The notes under the pieces: generated by a model
Database searches by the model: none
The model's input: only the letters and a program-made list of their open reading frames with translations
Told to the model about the DNA's origin: nothing
Assembly: GCA_025937115.1 (NCBI GenBank)
Contig: JAICSB010000263.1
Span: 1 to 5,284, forward strand
Source: Pseudonocardiaceae bacterium
Lineage (GTDB): Bacteria > Actinomycetota > Actinomycetes > Mycobacteriales > Pseudonocardiaceae
Length of the DNA: 5,284 nucleotides
Reading direction: 5' to 3'
Shown: positions 1 to 5,116 of the stretch, one piece after another
Layout: every line of letters begins with the position of its first letter
Position numbering within the stretch: the first letter of the stretch is position 1
Position numbers and translations under genes: made by a program

Positions 1-1
1 C

Positions 2-736
2 GCGGCGATACGGGGTGAACTGCGCGGGGGAGTGTCCTTTGCCGGGGCGATCCCGCAGCCGCCGCGGCTGTGGGCGGCGGCCACCGACGGTGGTTGGTTG
101 TTGACCGGCGAGGCTCCGTTCGTCACCGGCTGGGGCATCGTCGATGTGCTGCAGGTCTCGGCGCGCAACACAGCGCTGCGGGCCGGGCAGCCCACCGGCA
201 CCATTGTCACCGGACTGATCGATGCGCAAGCCGGCGCGGGCATCACCGTCGAGCCGCTCCACATGATCGCAGTCCAAGGCAGCAACACCGTCCGGCTCCG
301 GTTCGCGGACTATGTCCTACCGGCCGAGAAGGTCACCGCCGAGGTCGTGCACAGCGATTTCCTCGCCAACCAGGTGATGAGCTCACGGCGCAGCGCCTGC
401 CTTGCGATGGGGGTCGCTGAGCGGTGCATCCGGATGATCGGCGAGGCGGGACGACCCGAGGTCGCAGAGCTACTGCGCACGGAGCAGTACGGGATCCGCA
501 ACCGGCTCGATGCTGGGCTCGGTGACCCGGAGACGTTGCCTGCAGCTCGCGCCGCCGCGTCTGAGCTCGCCTACCGCGCGGCCGGCGCACTCGTAGTAGC
601 GGTGGGAAGCGCGGGGATCCTGGCGCGTCAGCATGCCCAACGGCTGGTCCGGGAGGCGACGTTCACCCTCGTCGCCGCCGGCCGACCGGAGATCAAGGAC
701 AACCTGCTGAAAACGTTCAGCCACGGCCATGGGTAA
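2..736 (+). CDS. Acyl-CoA dehydrogenase-like protein, C-terminal part (5' end outside window)
   Basis: The reading frame is open from base 2 and gives 244 residues to TAA 734-736; the GTG at 32 is only an internal codon. Residues 11-110 resemble the beta-sandwich middle domain of the acyl-CoA dehydrogenase family: a glycine/alanine stretch, then GGWLLTGEAPFVTGWGIVDV, then VRLRFADYVLPAEKV, the segment that normally packs against FAD and the acyl chain. The remainder is alanine-rich helix, as in the family's C-terminal four-helix bundle, and ends in an AQRLVREA...GRPEI segment where classical members have the EGT-like flavin-contacting motif. No obvious catalytic glutamate is visible, so this may be a divergent FadE-like oxidoreductase or a flavin-dependent monooxygenase of the same fold rather than a standard beta-oxidation enzyme. 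The family is fairly certain; the substrate is unknown. It ends 76 bases before the next gene and may be in a different transcription unit. Confidence 0.8.
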   Translation, partial: AAIRGELRGGVSFAGAIPQPPRLWAAATDGGWLLTGEAPFVTGWGIVDVLQVSARNTALRAGQPTGTIVTGLIDAQAGAGITVEPLHMIAVQGSNTVRLRFADYVLPAEKVTAEVVHSDFLANQVMSSRRSACLAMGVAERCIRMIGEAGRPEVAELLRTEQYGIRNRLDAGLGDPETLPAARAAASELAYRAAGALVVAVGSAGILARQHAQRLVREATFTLVAAGRPEIKDNLLKTFSHGHG

Positions 737-754
737 GCTCACGCGGTGAACGAG

Positions 755-783
755 CCCAGTTGCAGGCAGTGATCATAACTGGG
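755..783. repeat. Short inverted repeat between the dehydrogenase and peptidase genes
   Basis: CCCAGTT at 755-761 is matched exactly by AACTGGG at 777-783, with 15 bases between them. There is no T-run after it, so it is not a classical intrinsic terminator. It could be a weak hairpin or an operator ahead of the lipoprotein gene. The match is short and could be chance. Confidence 0.3.
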
Positions 784-800
784 TGACACGTACCGGGATA

Positions 801-807
801 AGGGGAG
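801..807 (+). promoter_or_regulatory. Ribosome binding site that fixes the lipoprotein start
   Basis: AGGGGAG lies 5 bases before ATG 813. The alternative GTG at 783 has no purine-rich stretch in front of it. Starting at 813 also places a short basic N-terminus (MKRAR) directly before the hydrophobic signal segment. Confidence 0.75.
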
Positions 808-812
808 CTGGG

Positions 813-2447
813 ATGAAACGTGCGCGTGCGCTGTCCGTTGGGCCGGTGCTCGCAGCGGTAGCGGCCTTAGCGCTGGGATGCTCCGCCGCCACGGGCACCG
901 CTGCGCAGCACGACGGTCCCGTCGGCGCGGTCCCCACCGGGTTGGAGCAGTTCTACGGGCAGAACCTGTCCTGGGGCGGGTGTTCCGCGTTCGCCACCAC
1001 CCCCAGCGACAAGAAATCTTACGCTGACCCAGGCCTGCAGTGCGCCTATCTCAACGTGCCGCTGGACTACGCCAACCCGAAGGGCCGGGCGATCAAGGTC
1101 GGCCTGCTGCGCCGGCCCGCGTCGGACCCAGCGCACCGCATCGGTTCGTTGGTGATCAACCCTGGTGGGCCTGGCGGGTCTGGGATGAGCACCGCGGCCA
1201 GTCTCGCCGACCAGATCACGAACAACGACATTGGACGACGTTTTGACTTCGTGGGCTTCGACCCACGTGGTGTCGGCTCCAGCAAGCCGCAGGTTGTCTG
1301 CCGGACTCCAGCGGAACGCGATGCCGAACGCCTGATGAACCTCAACGTCGACACCTCGCCGGCCGGAGTAGCGCAGACGGAGAATCAGGAAAAGGCCGAC
1401 GACGCTGGCTGTGTCAACCGCACCGGACAAGAGGTACTACCAAACGGCGGTGCGCCCGAAGCGGTGAGCGACACTGGAAAGCAGGTCCTCGAAAACATCG
1501 GCACCCGCGATGTGGTCCGCGACATGGACGTCATGCGGTCAGCGCTCGGGGATGAGAAGCTCACCTACCTCGGTTACTCCTACGGTACCCGGATCGGGTC
1601 TAGCTACGCTGAAGCGTTTCCCAAGAATGTTCGTGCGATGATTCTCGATGGCGCTCTCGATCCTGCGCAGGACCAGATTGGTGAGCTTATCGACCAGGGC
1701 CGAGGATTCCAGAAAGCTTTTGATGCATTCGCGGCGTGGTGCTCAGCGCGTCCTGATTGTGGCTTGGGACAGGACAAGGCCCAGGCTGTGAGCAAGTTCC
1801 AAGCCCTTGTTCGCCCGCTGATCAACAAACCGATCGGTGTGCCCGACGGGCGCAAGCTTTCTTACAGCGATGCCACGATCGGGACCGTTCAGGCGTTGTA
1901 CCTGTCCGACCTGTGGCCCACCCTCAACCGTGGTCTGGTCGAACTCACCCAGGGCCAGGGGAACATTTTGATGCGTCTTGCAGACATCTACTATGGACGC
2001 GGGCAAGATGGCTCCTACTCGTCCGAGATGGATGTCTTCCAGGCTGTCCAATGCGTCGACAACCCACCGATCAAAGATCCGAACGTGGCTCGCGATATCG
2101 ACGCCCAATACCGCAAGGTCGCTCCCTTCCTCGACACCGGTCAACCACCATCGCCGGCCCTTGACAACTGCGCATTCTGGCCCGTGCCGCCCACCGGCGG
2201 CCCGCACGATCCGCATACTCCCGGGTTGCCGACAGTCATGGTGATTTCCACGACCCAGGATCCGGCCACCCCTTACCAGGCCGGCGTGAACCTCGCCCGC
2301 GACCTCAATGCACGGTTGCTGACCTACGAGGGGACCCAGCACACCGCCTTCCTGCAAGGCAACACCTGTGTCGACGATGCTGGGATCAGCTACCTCGCTG
2401 ACCTCAAGTTGCCGACTGAGGGGACCCGCTGCAAACCCACCAGTTAA
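813..2447 (+). CDS. Secreted lipoprotein alpha/beta hydrolase, tripeptidyl aminopeptidase / Hip1 (CaeA) family
   Basis: Predicted 544-residue serine peptidase/esterase anchored outside the membrane. Seen: residues 1-23 form a lipoprotein signal (MKRAR, hydrophobic core, ALGC with Cys23 as lipidated residue; the -3 to -1 ALG is a slightly loose lipobox). NPGGPGGSG at 117-125 is the oxyanion-hole loop and FDPRGVGSS follows at 149-157. The nucleophile elbow GYSYG has Ser256; Asp483 lies in TTQDPAT, and His510 in GTQHTAF. A variable lid lies between Ser and Asp, and the end is the TAP-like C-terminal domain. Ten further cysteines (57, 77, 163, 200, 310, 316, 414, 453, 519, 540) suggest several disulfides, fitting export. 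Known: Mycobacterium tuberculosis Hip1 has the same Asp-to-His spacing of 27 and a threonine three residues after the Asp, as here (Thr486); Streptomyces Tap enzymes trim N-terminal peptides from secreted proteins. Substrate here is inferred only. Complete, with no frameshift. Confidence 0.93.
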   Translation: MKRARALSVGPVLAAVAALALGCSAATGTAAQHDGPVGAVPTGLEQFYGQNLSWGGCSAFATTPSDKKSYADPGLQCAYLNVPLDYANPKGRAIKVGLLRRPASDPAHRIGSLVINPGGPGGSGMSTAASLADQITNNDIGRRFDFVGFDPRGVGSSKPQVVCRTPAERDAERLMNLNVDTSPAGVAQTENQEKADDAGCVNRTGQEVLPNGGAPEAVSDTGKQVLENIGTRDVVRDMDVMRSALGDEKLTYLGYSYGTRIGSSYAEAFPKNVRAMILDGALDPAQDQIGELIDQGRGFQKAFDAFAAWCSARPDCGLGQDKAQAVSKFQALVRPLINKPIGVPDGRKLSYSDATIGTVQALYLSDLWPTLNRGLVELTQGQGNILMRLADIYYGRGQDGSYSSEMDVFQAVQCVDNPPIKDPNVARDIDAQYRKVAPFLDTGQPPSPALDNCAFWPVPPTGGPHDPHTPGLPTVMVISTTQDPATPYQAGVNLARDLNARLLTYEGTQHTAFLQGNTCVDDAGISYLADLKLPTEGTRCKPTS

Positions 2448-2461
2448 GGTACTGCCTGGTC

Positions 2462-2725
2462 TCAGAAGGCTGATGCCGTCAGCGTTATGTCGGCTTTGCT
2501 CCAAGCCTGCTGGAATTGTTTCTTCACGTTCTCCGCTTCGGAGTTCTTGTCCTGTTCCTTCAGCGACTGGGCCAGCCCGTACGGCGCCCAGCCGTTGTGC
2601 GGATGGCGCGCAAGATCTTTACGGTAAACGGCCTCCGCCTCGCTGATCTTTCCGGCTTTGAGCAGCTCGGCGCCGAGAATATGTCGGACCGGGAAGAACC
2701 AGTCGGACGGCTCGTCGTACGCCGT
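2462..2725 (-). pseudogene. TPR protein, C-terminal remnant
   Basis: Reading the minus strand from 2725 to TGA at 2464-2462 gives 87 codons. They contain EPSDWFFPVRHILGAELLKA, then GKISEAEAVYRKDLARHPHN, then GWAPYGLAQSLKEQ, then an AWSKADITLTASAF end. This is the familiar tail of actinobacterial tetratricopeptide proteins: two helix-turn-helix TPR units with alanine and glycine at the packing positions, and the typical C-terminal ADxxLTxS. Family members are normally several hundred residues long; here the frame is closed by TAG at 2728-2726 and contains no usable start, so it cannot make the protein. None of the three minus-strand frames upstream of 2726 shows further TPR sequence. It is lysine- and glutamate-rich (KEQDKNSEAENVKKQ) and slightly less GC-rich than its neighbours. 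It converges on the lipoprotein gene with a 14-base gap. The identification is strong; how it was truncated is inference. Confidence 0.82.
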
Positions 2726-2728
2726 CTA

Positions 2729-2735
2729 CTCTCCT
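2729..2735 (-). promoter_or_regulatory. Orphan Shine-Dalgarno-like sequence next to the TPR remnant
   Basis: On the minus strand AGGAGAG is followed immediately by TAG and then ACG GCG, where the TPR frame opens. A start codon would be expected a few bases downstream but none exists. This fits a leader whose start codon and early coding sequence were lost together. Confidence 0.4.
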
Positions 2736-2750
2736 GCACCGAGTGATCGT

Positions 2751-2766
2751 TGTGACTCCCATCACA
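2751..2766. promoter_or_regulatory. CRP/GlxR-type operator
   Basis: TGTGA, six bases (CTCCCA), TCACA: an exact match to the TGTGA-N6-TCACA consensus shared by CRP, mycobacterial Crp (Rv3676-like) and corynebacterial GlxR, all cAMP-responsive regulators. It lies 26 bases from the cut end of the TPR remnant and about 280 bases before ATG 3050, so it more likely belonged to a minus-strand promoter. Sequence match is exact; binding is inferred. Confidence 0.6.
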
Positions 2767-2912
2767 CATGGTTCCCTCGGGGTGCGAGGCCGTCTGTGCG
2801 CCGACCGGGCTACGCGTTCGGACATGTCTAGAACTACGACAGTCAGTGCGTAGATCATGTCCCCGAAGATCCCGAGAGGGAAAGCTCGGGCCAGGGAGGT
2901 CGCTGGTATCTC

Positions 2913-2971
2913 GGTTGCAGACCGGCTCACCAGAAGGCATGCTGGCTCGCAAGTAGTTGTATTCTGCAACC
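2913..2971. repeat. Spaced 9-bp inverted repeat
   Basis: GGTTGCAGA at 2913-2921 and its exact complement TCTGCAACC at 2963-2971, separated by 41 bases. The right copy is part of the MarR-like box, so the left copy may be a second half-site for the same regulator. Confidence 0.4.
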
Positions 2972-2972
2972 A
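2954..2972. promoter_or_regulatory. MarR-like palindromic operator candidate, possibly over a -10 element
   Basis: TAGTTGTATTCTGCAACCA is an imperfect dyad: six of nine pairs match, including GTTG against CAAC. MarR-family operators often have this AGTTG...CAACT form. TATTCT at 2960-2965 inside it could be a -10 hexamer for transcription towards 3050, although I see no convincing -35. A repressor bound here would block that promoter. No MarR gene is in the window. Confidence 0.4.
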
Positions 2973-3025
2973 ATAAGTGAGACCGAAGAGTCCGGCGTGA
3001 CCGTCGCGGCGGAGCACACCGGGCT

Positions 3026-3055
3026 GGTCAAACAGGGAGGGCCCTGTTCATGACC
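3026..3055 (+). promoter_or_regulatory. Hairpin enclosing the ribosome binding site and ATG 3050
   Basis: AACAGGG (3031-3037) pairs exactly with CCCTGTT (3042-3048) around an AGGG loop. GGTCA (3026-3030) also pairs with TGACC (3051-3055), leaving only a CA bulge (3049-3050). The Shine-Dalgarno GGGAGG (3035-3040) is half in the stem and half in the loop, and the ATG overlaps the bulge and outer stem. The RNA could hide the start; at DNA level it is also a possible operator. Confidence 0.55.
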
Positions 3056-3137
3056 GCCACCGCGGCGGCGCCGCACGGCAGAAGCGAGCGGAGCGCCGTT
3101 CCCAGAACCAACCGACTCCGCAACGCCACCACCAGTC
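3050..3137 (+). pseudogene. Out-of-frame 5' leader of the CpreG-repeat gene (probable remnant of a larger gene's start)
   Basis: ATG 3050 has the only good ribosome binding site in this area (GGGAGG, 9 bases upstream). Its frame begins MTATAAAPHGRSERSAVP, a plausible natural cytoplasmic N-terminus rich in alanine, threonine and proline, then becomes an arginine-rich jumble and ends at TGA 3272-3274. The CpreG domains are read in the +1 frame, which is open from 3054 but has no ATG, GTG or TTG until ATG 3138. From about 3099 that frame reads FPEPTDSATPPPV, a natural-looking linker. The switch from believable sequence in one frame to the other near 3100 suggests a deletion or frameshift junction. 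A sequencing error cannot be excluded. From memory, relatives of the downstream domains form the tail of an MFS exporter, whose membrane part would be missing at this point. Confidence 0.5.
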
Positions 3138-3968
3138 ATGGCGACTCATCCCGCGGACGTAGATCACCGGCCCGGGCCGGTGATCTACGGGCAGGTCACC
3201 GAGGGCGGTCACACCCCAGTTGCGCAGGCGATCCTCACCCTCACCGACCTGGCGGGCCGGCAACTGGACCGTGACTTCTCCGGTACCGACGGGAACTACC
3301 GGCTCGGACCGCCCGGCGGGGGAAGCTATCTGGTCATCTGCGCCTCGGCGGCGCGCCAGCCCGGTATCGCGCTGGTCGCGGTGGCTGATGTGCCAGTGCG
3401 CCACGACTTCATGCTTTCCGGAGCTGGCGCGAGCCTGTTCGGCTCGGTGTGCGCAACCGGGTCCGGCCAGCTCATCGCGGGTGCGGTGGTCACTGTTCTT
3501 GACATCCGCGGCGACGTGGTGGCCAGCACTACCACTGGGTCCGACGGTCGATTCAGCTTCGTGGGTCTGGCTCAAGGTCTGTACACGCTCACCGTCGCGG
3601 CCGCCGCCGTTCATCCGGTGGCGCACGGTGTGGAGGTCCCCGGCTATGGGGAGGTCACCCACGACATCGAGGTGGTCGCCCGGGTTGCACTGGTGGGTAG
3701 CGTGCGAACCGCAACGGCCGGGGTGCCGGTGCCCGAGGCGCTGACCACGCTGCTCGACGCCGACGGCCGCGTGATCGCCTCGACCATCACCGACACCGGC
3801 GGCGAGTTCGTTTTCGACGACTTGCAGGCCGGGGTTTACACCGTCATCGCCAGCGGTTACCCGCCGGTGGCCACCGAGGTGCAGGTCGGACTGGGCGCCT
3901 CCACCGACGCCGTGATCACGCTGGGTCATCCCAGGTCGGCCAACGGTGACCAGTATGGCCGCTACTGA
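3138..3968 (+). CDS. Protein of three carboxypeptidase-regulatory-like (CpreG) repeats
   Basis: A 276-residue frame made almost entirely of three beta-sandwich repeats, at about residues 15-95, 98-178 and 182-263. Each has the same plan: an xVxGxV start, PVxxAxVTLxDxxGR, a T-x-T/S-x-x-DGxF strand turn, GxYTLxxxA, then a closing strand. This is the CarboxypepD_reg/CNA-B-like fold, a structural or binding module without catalytic residues. There is no signal peptide and no membrane segment, so it should be cytoplasmic. ATG 3138 is the first possible start in this frame but has no Shine-Dalgarno sequence, and a 32-bp palindrome lies 17 bases after it; expression as an independent protein is therefore doubtful. 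It overlaps the YceI gene (ATG 3955), implying a shared transcript. Homologues that I recall are C-terminal tails of MFS drug-exporter proteins, so this may be the tail of a deleted transporter. Domain assignment is strong; function is unknown. Confidence 0.75.
   Translation: MATHPADVDHRPGPVIYGQVTEGGHTPVAQAILTLTDLAGRQLDRDFSGTDGNYRLGPPGGGSYLVICASAARQPGIALVAVADVPVRHDFMLSGAGASLFGSVCATGSGQLIAGAVVTVLDIRGDVVASTTTGSDGRFSFVGLAQGLYTLTVAAAAVHPVAHGVEVPGYGEVTHDIEVVARVALVGSVRTATAGVPVPEALTTLLDADGRVIASTITDTGGEFVFDDLQAGVYTVIASGYPPVATEVQVGLGASTDAVITLGHPRSANGDQYGRY
3158..3189. repeat. Perfect 32-bp palindrome
   Basis: CGTAGATCACCGGCCC (3158-3173) is followed with no spacer by its exact reverse complement (3174-3189). 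The symmetry breaks at once on both sides (A3157 against G3190). It lies within codons 7-18 of the CpreG frame, where the right arm encodes the first strand of repeat 1 (GPVIYG). As RNA it would form a very stable hairpin; there is no U-run, so it is not a classical terminator. Confidence 0.9.
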
Positions 3969-4779
3969 GCACGGCGGCGGGGTGCTGACCGGCACGGTGA
4001 TCACCCGCGACGGTTGGCCGGTCCCGCACGCGGTGGTCACCGTCATCGACGTCACCGGTGCCCAGTCCGCCCGCACTACTGTGCGTCACGACGGTGACTT
4101 CGTCGTGGCCGGGTTGAGTCCCGGAAGCTATACGGTGATCACTGCGGCCGCCGGGCATGATCCACAGGCCCGTACCAGCCAGGTCAACGGCGCCGGCCCC
4201 GTGGACCTGGGTCGGCTGGTGCTGGCCAAGATCTGTGCGACCGTACTGCCTACCGCCGGGATCTGGCACATCGATCCCCTCCACTCCACCGTGGCGGCGA
4301 CCGCGGTCCACCTGGGCTTCGCCAAGATCCACGGTCGGTTTCGCACGTTCAGCGGCATCCTGACCGTGGCCGACCCGCTGGAACACAGCTCGGCCGACGT
4401 CGTTATCGACGCCGCCAGCATCGACACCGGCAACTCCGACCGCGACGCGCACCTGCGCTCACCGGACTTCCTGGACGTCGCTGCGTTTCCGCAGATCCGC
4501 TACTCCGGCCAGCGGCTGACGGTGCTGAGCCGGGACAGCTGGCGACTCGACGGCCGGCTCGCCATGAAGTCCGTCACCCAACCCGTCGCGCTGAACATCA
4601 ACTATCTGGGTACCGCTGCCGGTCCGCTGGACGACGTCCGCGTCGGGTTCCATGCCAGCACCGAGCTCGACCGCGATCAGTTCGACATGATCTGGAACCA
4701 GTCACTGCTCGCCGGCGTCCTCGCCGTGGGCCGCACGTTGCGCATCACCATCGACGTCGAAGCTTCGTACCAGCGGTGA
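3955..4779 (+). CDS. YceI family lipid-binding protein with N-terminal CpreG repeat
   Basis: A 274-residue protein. Residues 10-92 are one carboxypeptidase-regulatory-like repeat (GVLTGTV, PHAVVTVIDVTG, DGDFVVAGLSPGSYTVI). Residues 103-270 are a complete YceI domain: IWHIDPLHSTV, VHLGFAKIHGRF, SIDTGNSDRDAHLRSPDFLD, FPQIRYSG, LAMKSVTQPVAL, DRDQFDMIWNQ and VGRTLRITIDVE. YceI proteins are lipocalin-like barrels that hold long-chain isoprenoids or similar amphiphiles. Many are periplasmic; this one has no signal peptide and should act in the cytoplasm. I chose ATG 3955 because GGTGA lies 5 bases upstream; GTG 3946 would add three residues and has a poorer site. It overlaps the end of the CpreG gene by 14 bases, indicating translational coupling. 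The shared repeat suggests the two products work together, perhaps handing a hydrophobic ligand to a membrane partner; that partner is not in this window. Confidence 0.9.
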   Translation: MAATEHGGGVLTGTVITRDGWPVPHAVVTVIDVTGAQSARTTVRHDGDFVVAGLSPGSYTVITAAAGHDPQARTSQVNGAGPVDLGRLVLAKICATVLPTAGIWHIDPLHSTVAATAVHLGFAKIHGRFRTFSGILTVADPLEHSSADVVIDAASIDTGNSDRDAHLRSPDFLDVAAFPQIRYSGQRLTVLSRDSWRLDGRLAMKSVTQPVALNINYLGTAAGPLDDVRVGFHASTELDRDQFDMIWNQSLLAGVLAVGRTLRITIDVEASYQR

Positions 4780-4795
4780 CTACTATCAGACCACG

Positions 4796-4969
4796 GAGGT
4801 ACTACCGTCGGCAGAGGTGGAGTCACTGCAGGAGACGGTGGCGGTGCTCAGCGATCCGCATGCCCTTGCCGATCTGCGCGAGACCGAGATGTCGCGGGCG
4901 GCCGGCGCGGTCTATAGCACCGATGATGTGCTGGCCGACTTTGAGGCGCGACGTTCCCCGACCGCGTGA
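4796..4969 (+). pseudogene. Phd/YefM-type antitoxin, C-terminal remnant
   Basis: The frame ending at TGA 4967-4969 reads EVLPSAEVESLQETVAVLSD, then PHALADLRETEMSRAAGAVY, then STDDVLADFEARRSPTA. The ESLxETxxxLSDPxAxxxLxE core is characteristic of Phd/YefM antitoxins: the end of the DNA-binding fold followed by the toxin-wrapping helix. The usual first 40 or so residues (MTTxxxxEVKAHLSELVxRV-like) are absent, and upstream the frame runs into the end of the YceI gene. GGAGGT at 4795-4800 looks like a ribosome site but has no start codon at working distance; GTG 4817 could make only about 50 residues without the DNA-binding part. Probably a decayed toxin-antitoxin locus. The family call rests on one motif and on length. 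Confidence 0.6.
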
Positions 4970-5094
4970 CCGGGCCGCACGGGATGTATGTCCCTGCGAT
5001 CTCGTGCTTCGCCACCCTGGTCGATCTGTTCAATCGTCAGTTTGATCACCCCGAGCTCGACGAGCTGTGGCACCAGCACCATCCAGCACTCTGA
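4966..5094 (+). CDS. Small ORF coupled to the antitoxin remnant, unrecognised product
   Basis: GTG 4966 overlaps the antitoxin stop as GTGA, the usual coupling in antitoxin-toxin operons, and gives 42 codons: VTGPHGMYVPAISCF..., later DLFNRQFDHPELDELWHQHH. The first residues (VTGP) resemble starts of RelE-type toxins, but the rest does not, and it is far shorter than a RelE toxin (about 85 residues). The acidic/aromatic helical tail is unlike anything I can name. It may be a joined remnant of a toxin start and another gene's end, or not translated at all. Confidence 0.35.
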   Translation: MTGPHGMYVPAISCFATLVDLFNRQFDHPELDELWHQHHPAL

Positions 5095-5116
5095 CCGAGC
5101 GTCGGTCTGCCGCCCG

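Larger units (their letters stand above)
2726..3049. other. Non-coding region with several regulatory-looking elements
   Basis: No frame in these 324 bases reads like a natural protein. Open stretches on both strands have atypical composition (arginine/serine/cysteine-rich) and no family resemblance. It holds a CRP/GlxR-type palindrome (2751-2766), a small hairpin (CCCGAG 2871-2876 with CTCGGG 2885-2890), a 9-bp inverted repeat (2913-2921 with 2963-2971), a MarR-like box (2954-2972) and a hairpin around a ribosome binding site (3026-3055). It probably contains the promoters of the flanking genes, both of which now appear damaged. Confidence 0.6.

Noticed and set aside
783..812. GTG 783 as start of the lipoprotein
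   Set aside because: No Shine-Dalgarno sequence and it would put ten extra residues before the signal peptide; ATG 813 has AGGGGAG at 5 bases.
867..1430. Minus-strand open frame (187 codons)
   Set aside because: Antisense shadow of the lipoprotein's N-terminal half; low-complexity RRG/GGG composition.
1743..2504. Minus-strand open frame (253 codons) opposite the lipoprotein gene
   Set aside because: Overlaps catalytic Asp and His of a complete alpha/beta hydrolase and shows no domain of its own.
2871..2890. Hairpin CCCGAG/CTCGGG as a terminator
   Set aside because: Only 6 bp with an 8-base loop and no T-run on either strand.
2768..2956. Plus-strand ORF of 62 codons after the CRP/GlxR site
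   Set aside because: No ribosome binding site, unusual cysteine/arginine content, and no recognisable motif.
2560..3017. Two overlapping minus-strand open frames through the TPR remnant and the non-coding region
   Set aside because: They read the TPR remnant out of frame and give serine/arginine-rich sequence without family resemblance, although one has a short hydrophobic run near 2850.
3048..4076. Long minus-strand open frame (342 codons) opposite the CpreG gene
   Set aside because: Histidine-, glycine- and arginine-rich shadow of the plus-strand genes in a GC-rich genome; the plus strand has clear repeated domains and the YceI start.
4776..5045. Plus-strand ORF of 89 codons starting at GTG 4776
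   Set aside because: Arginine-rich out-of-frame reading of the antitoxin remnant, whose own frame shows a real family motif.
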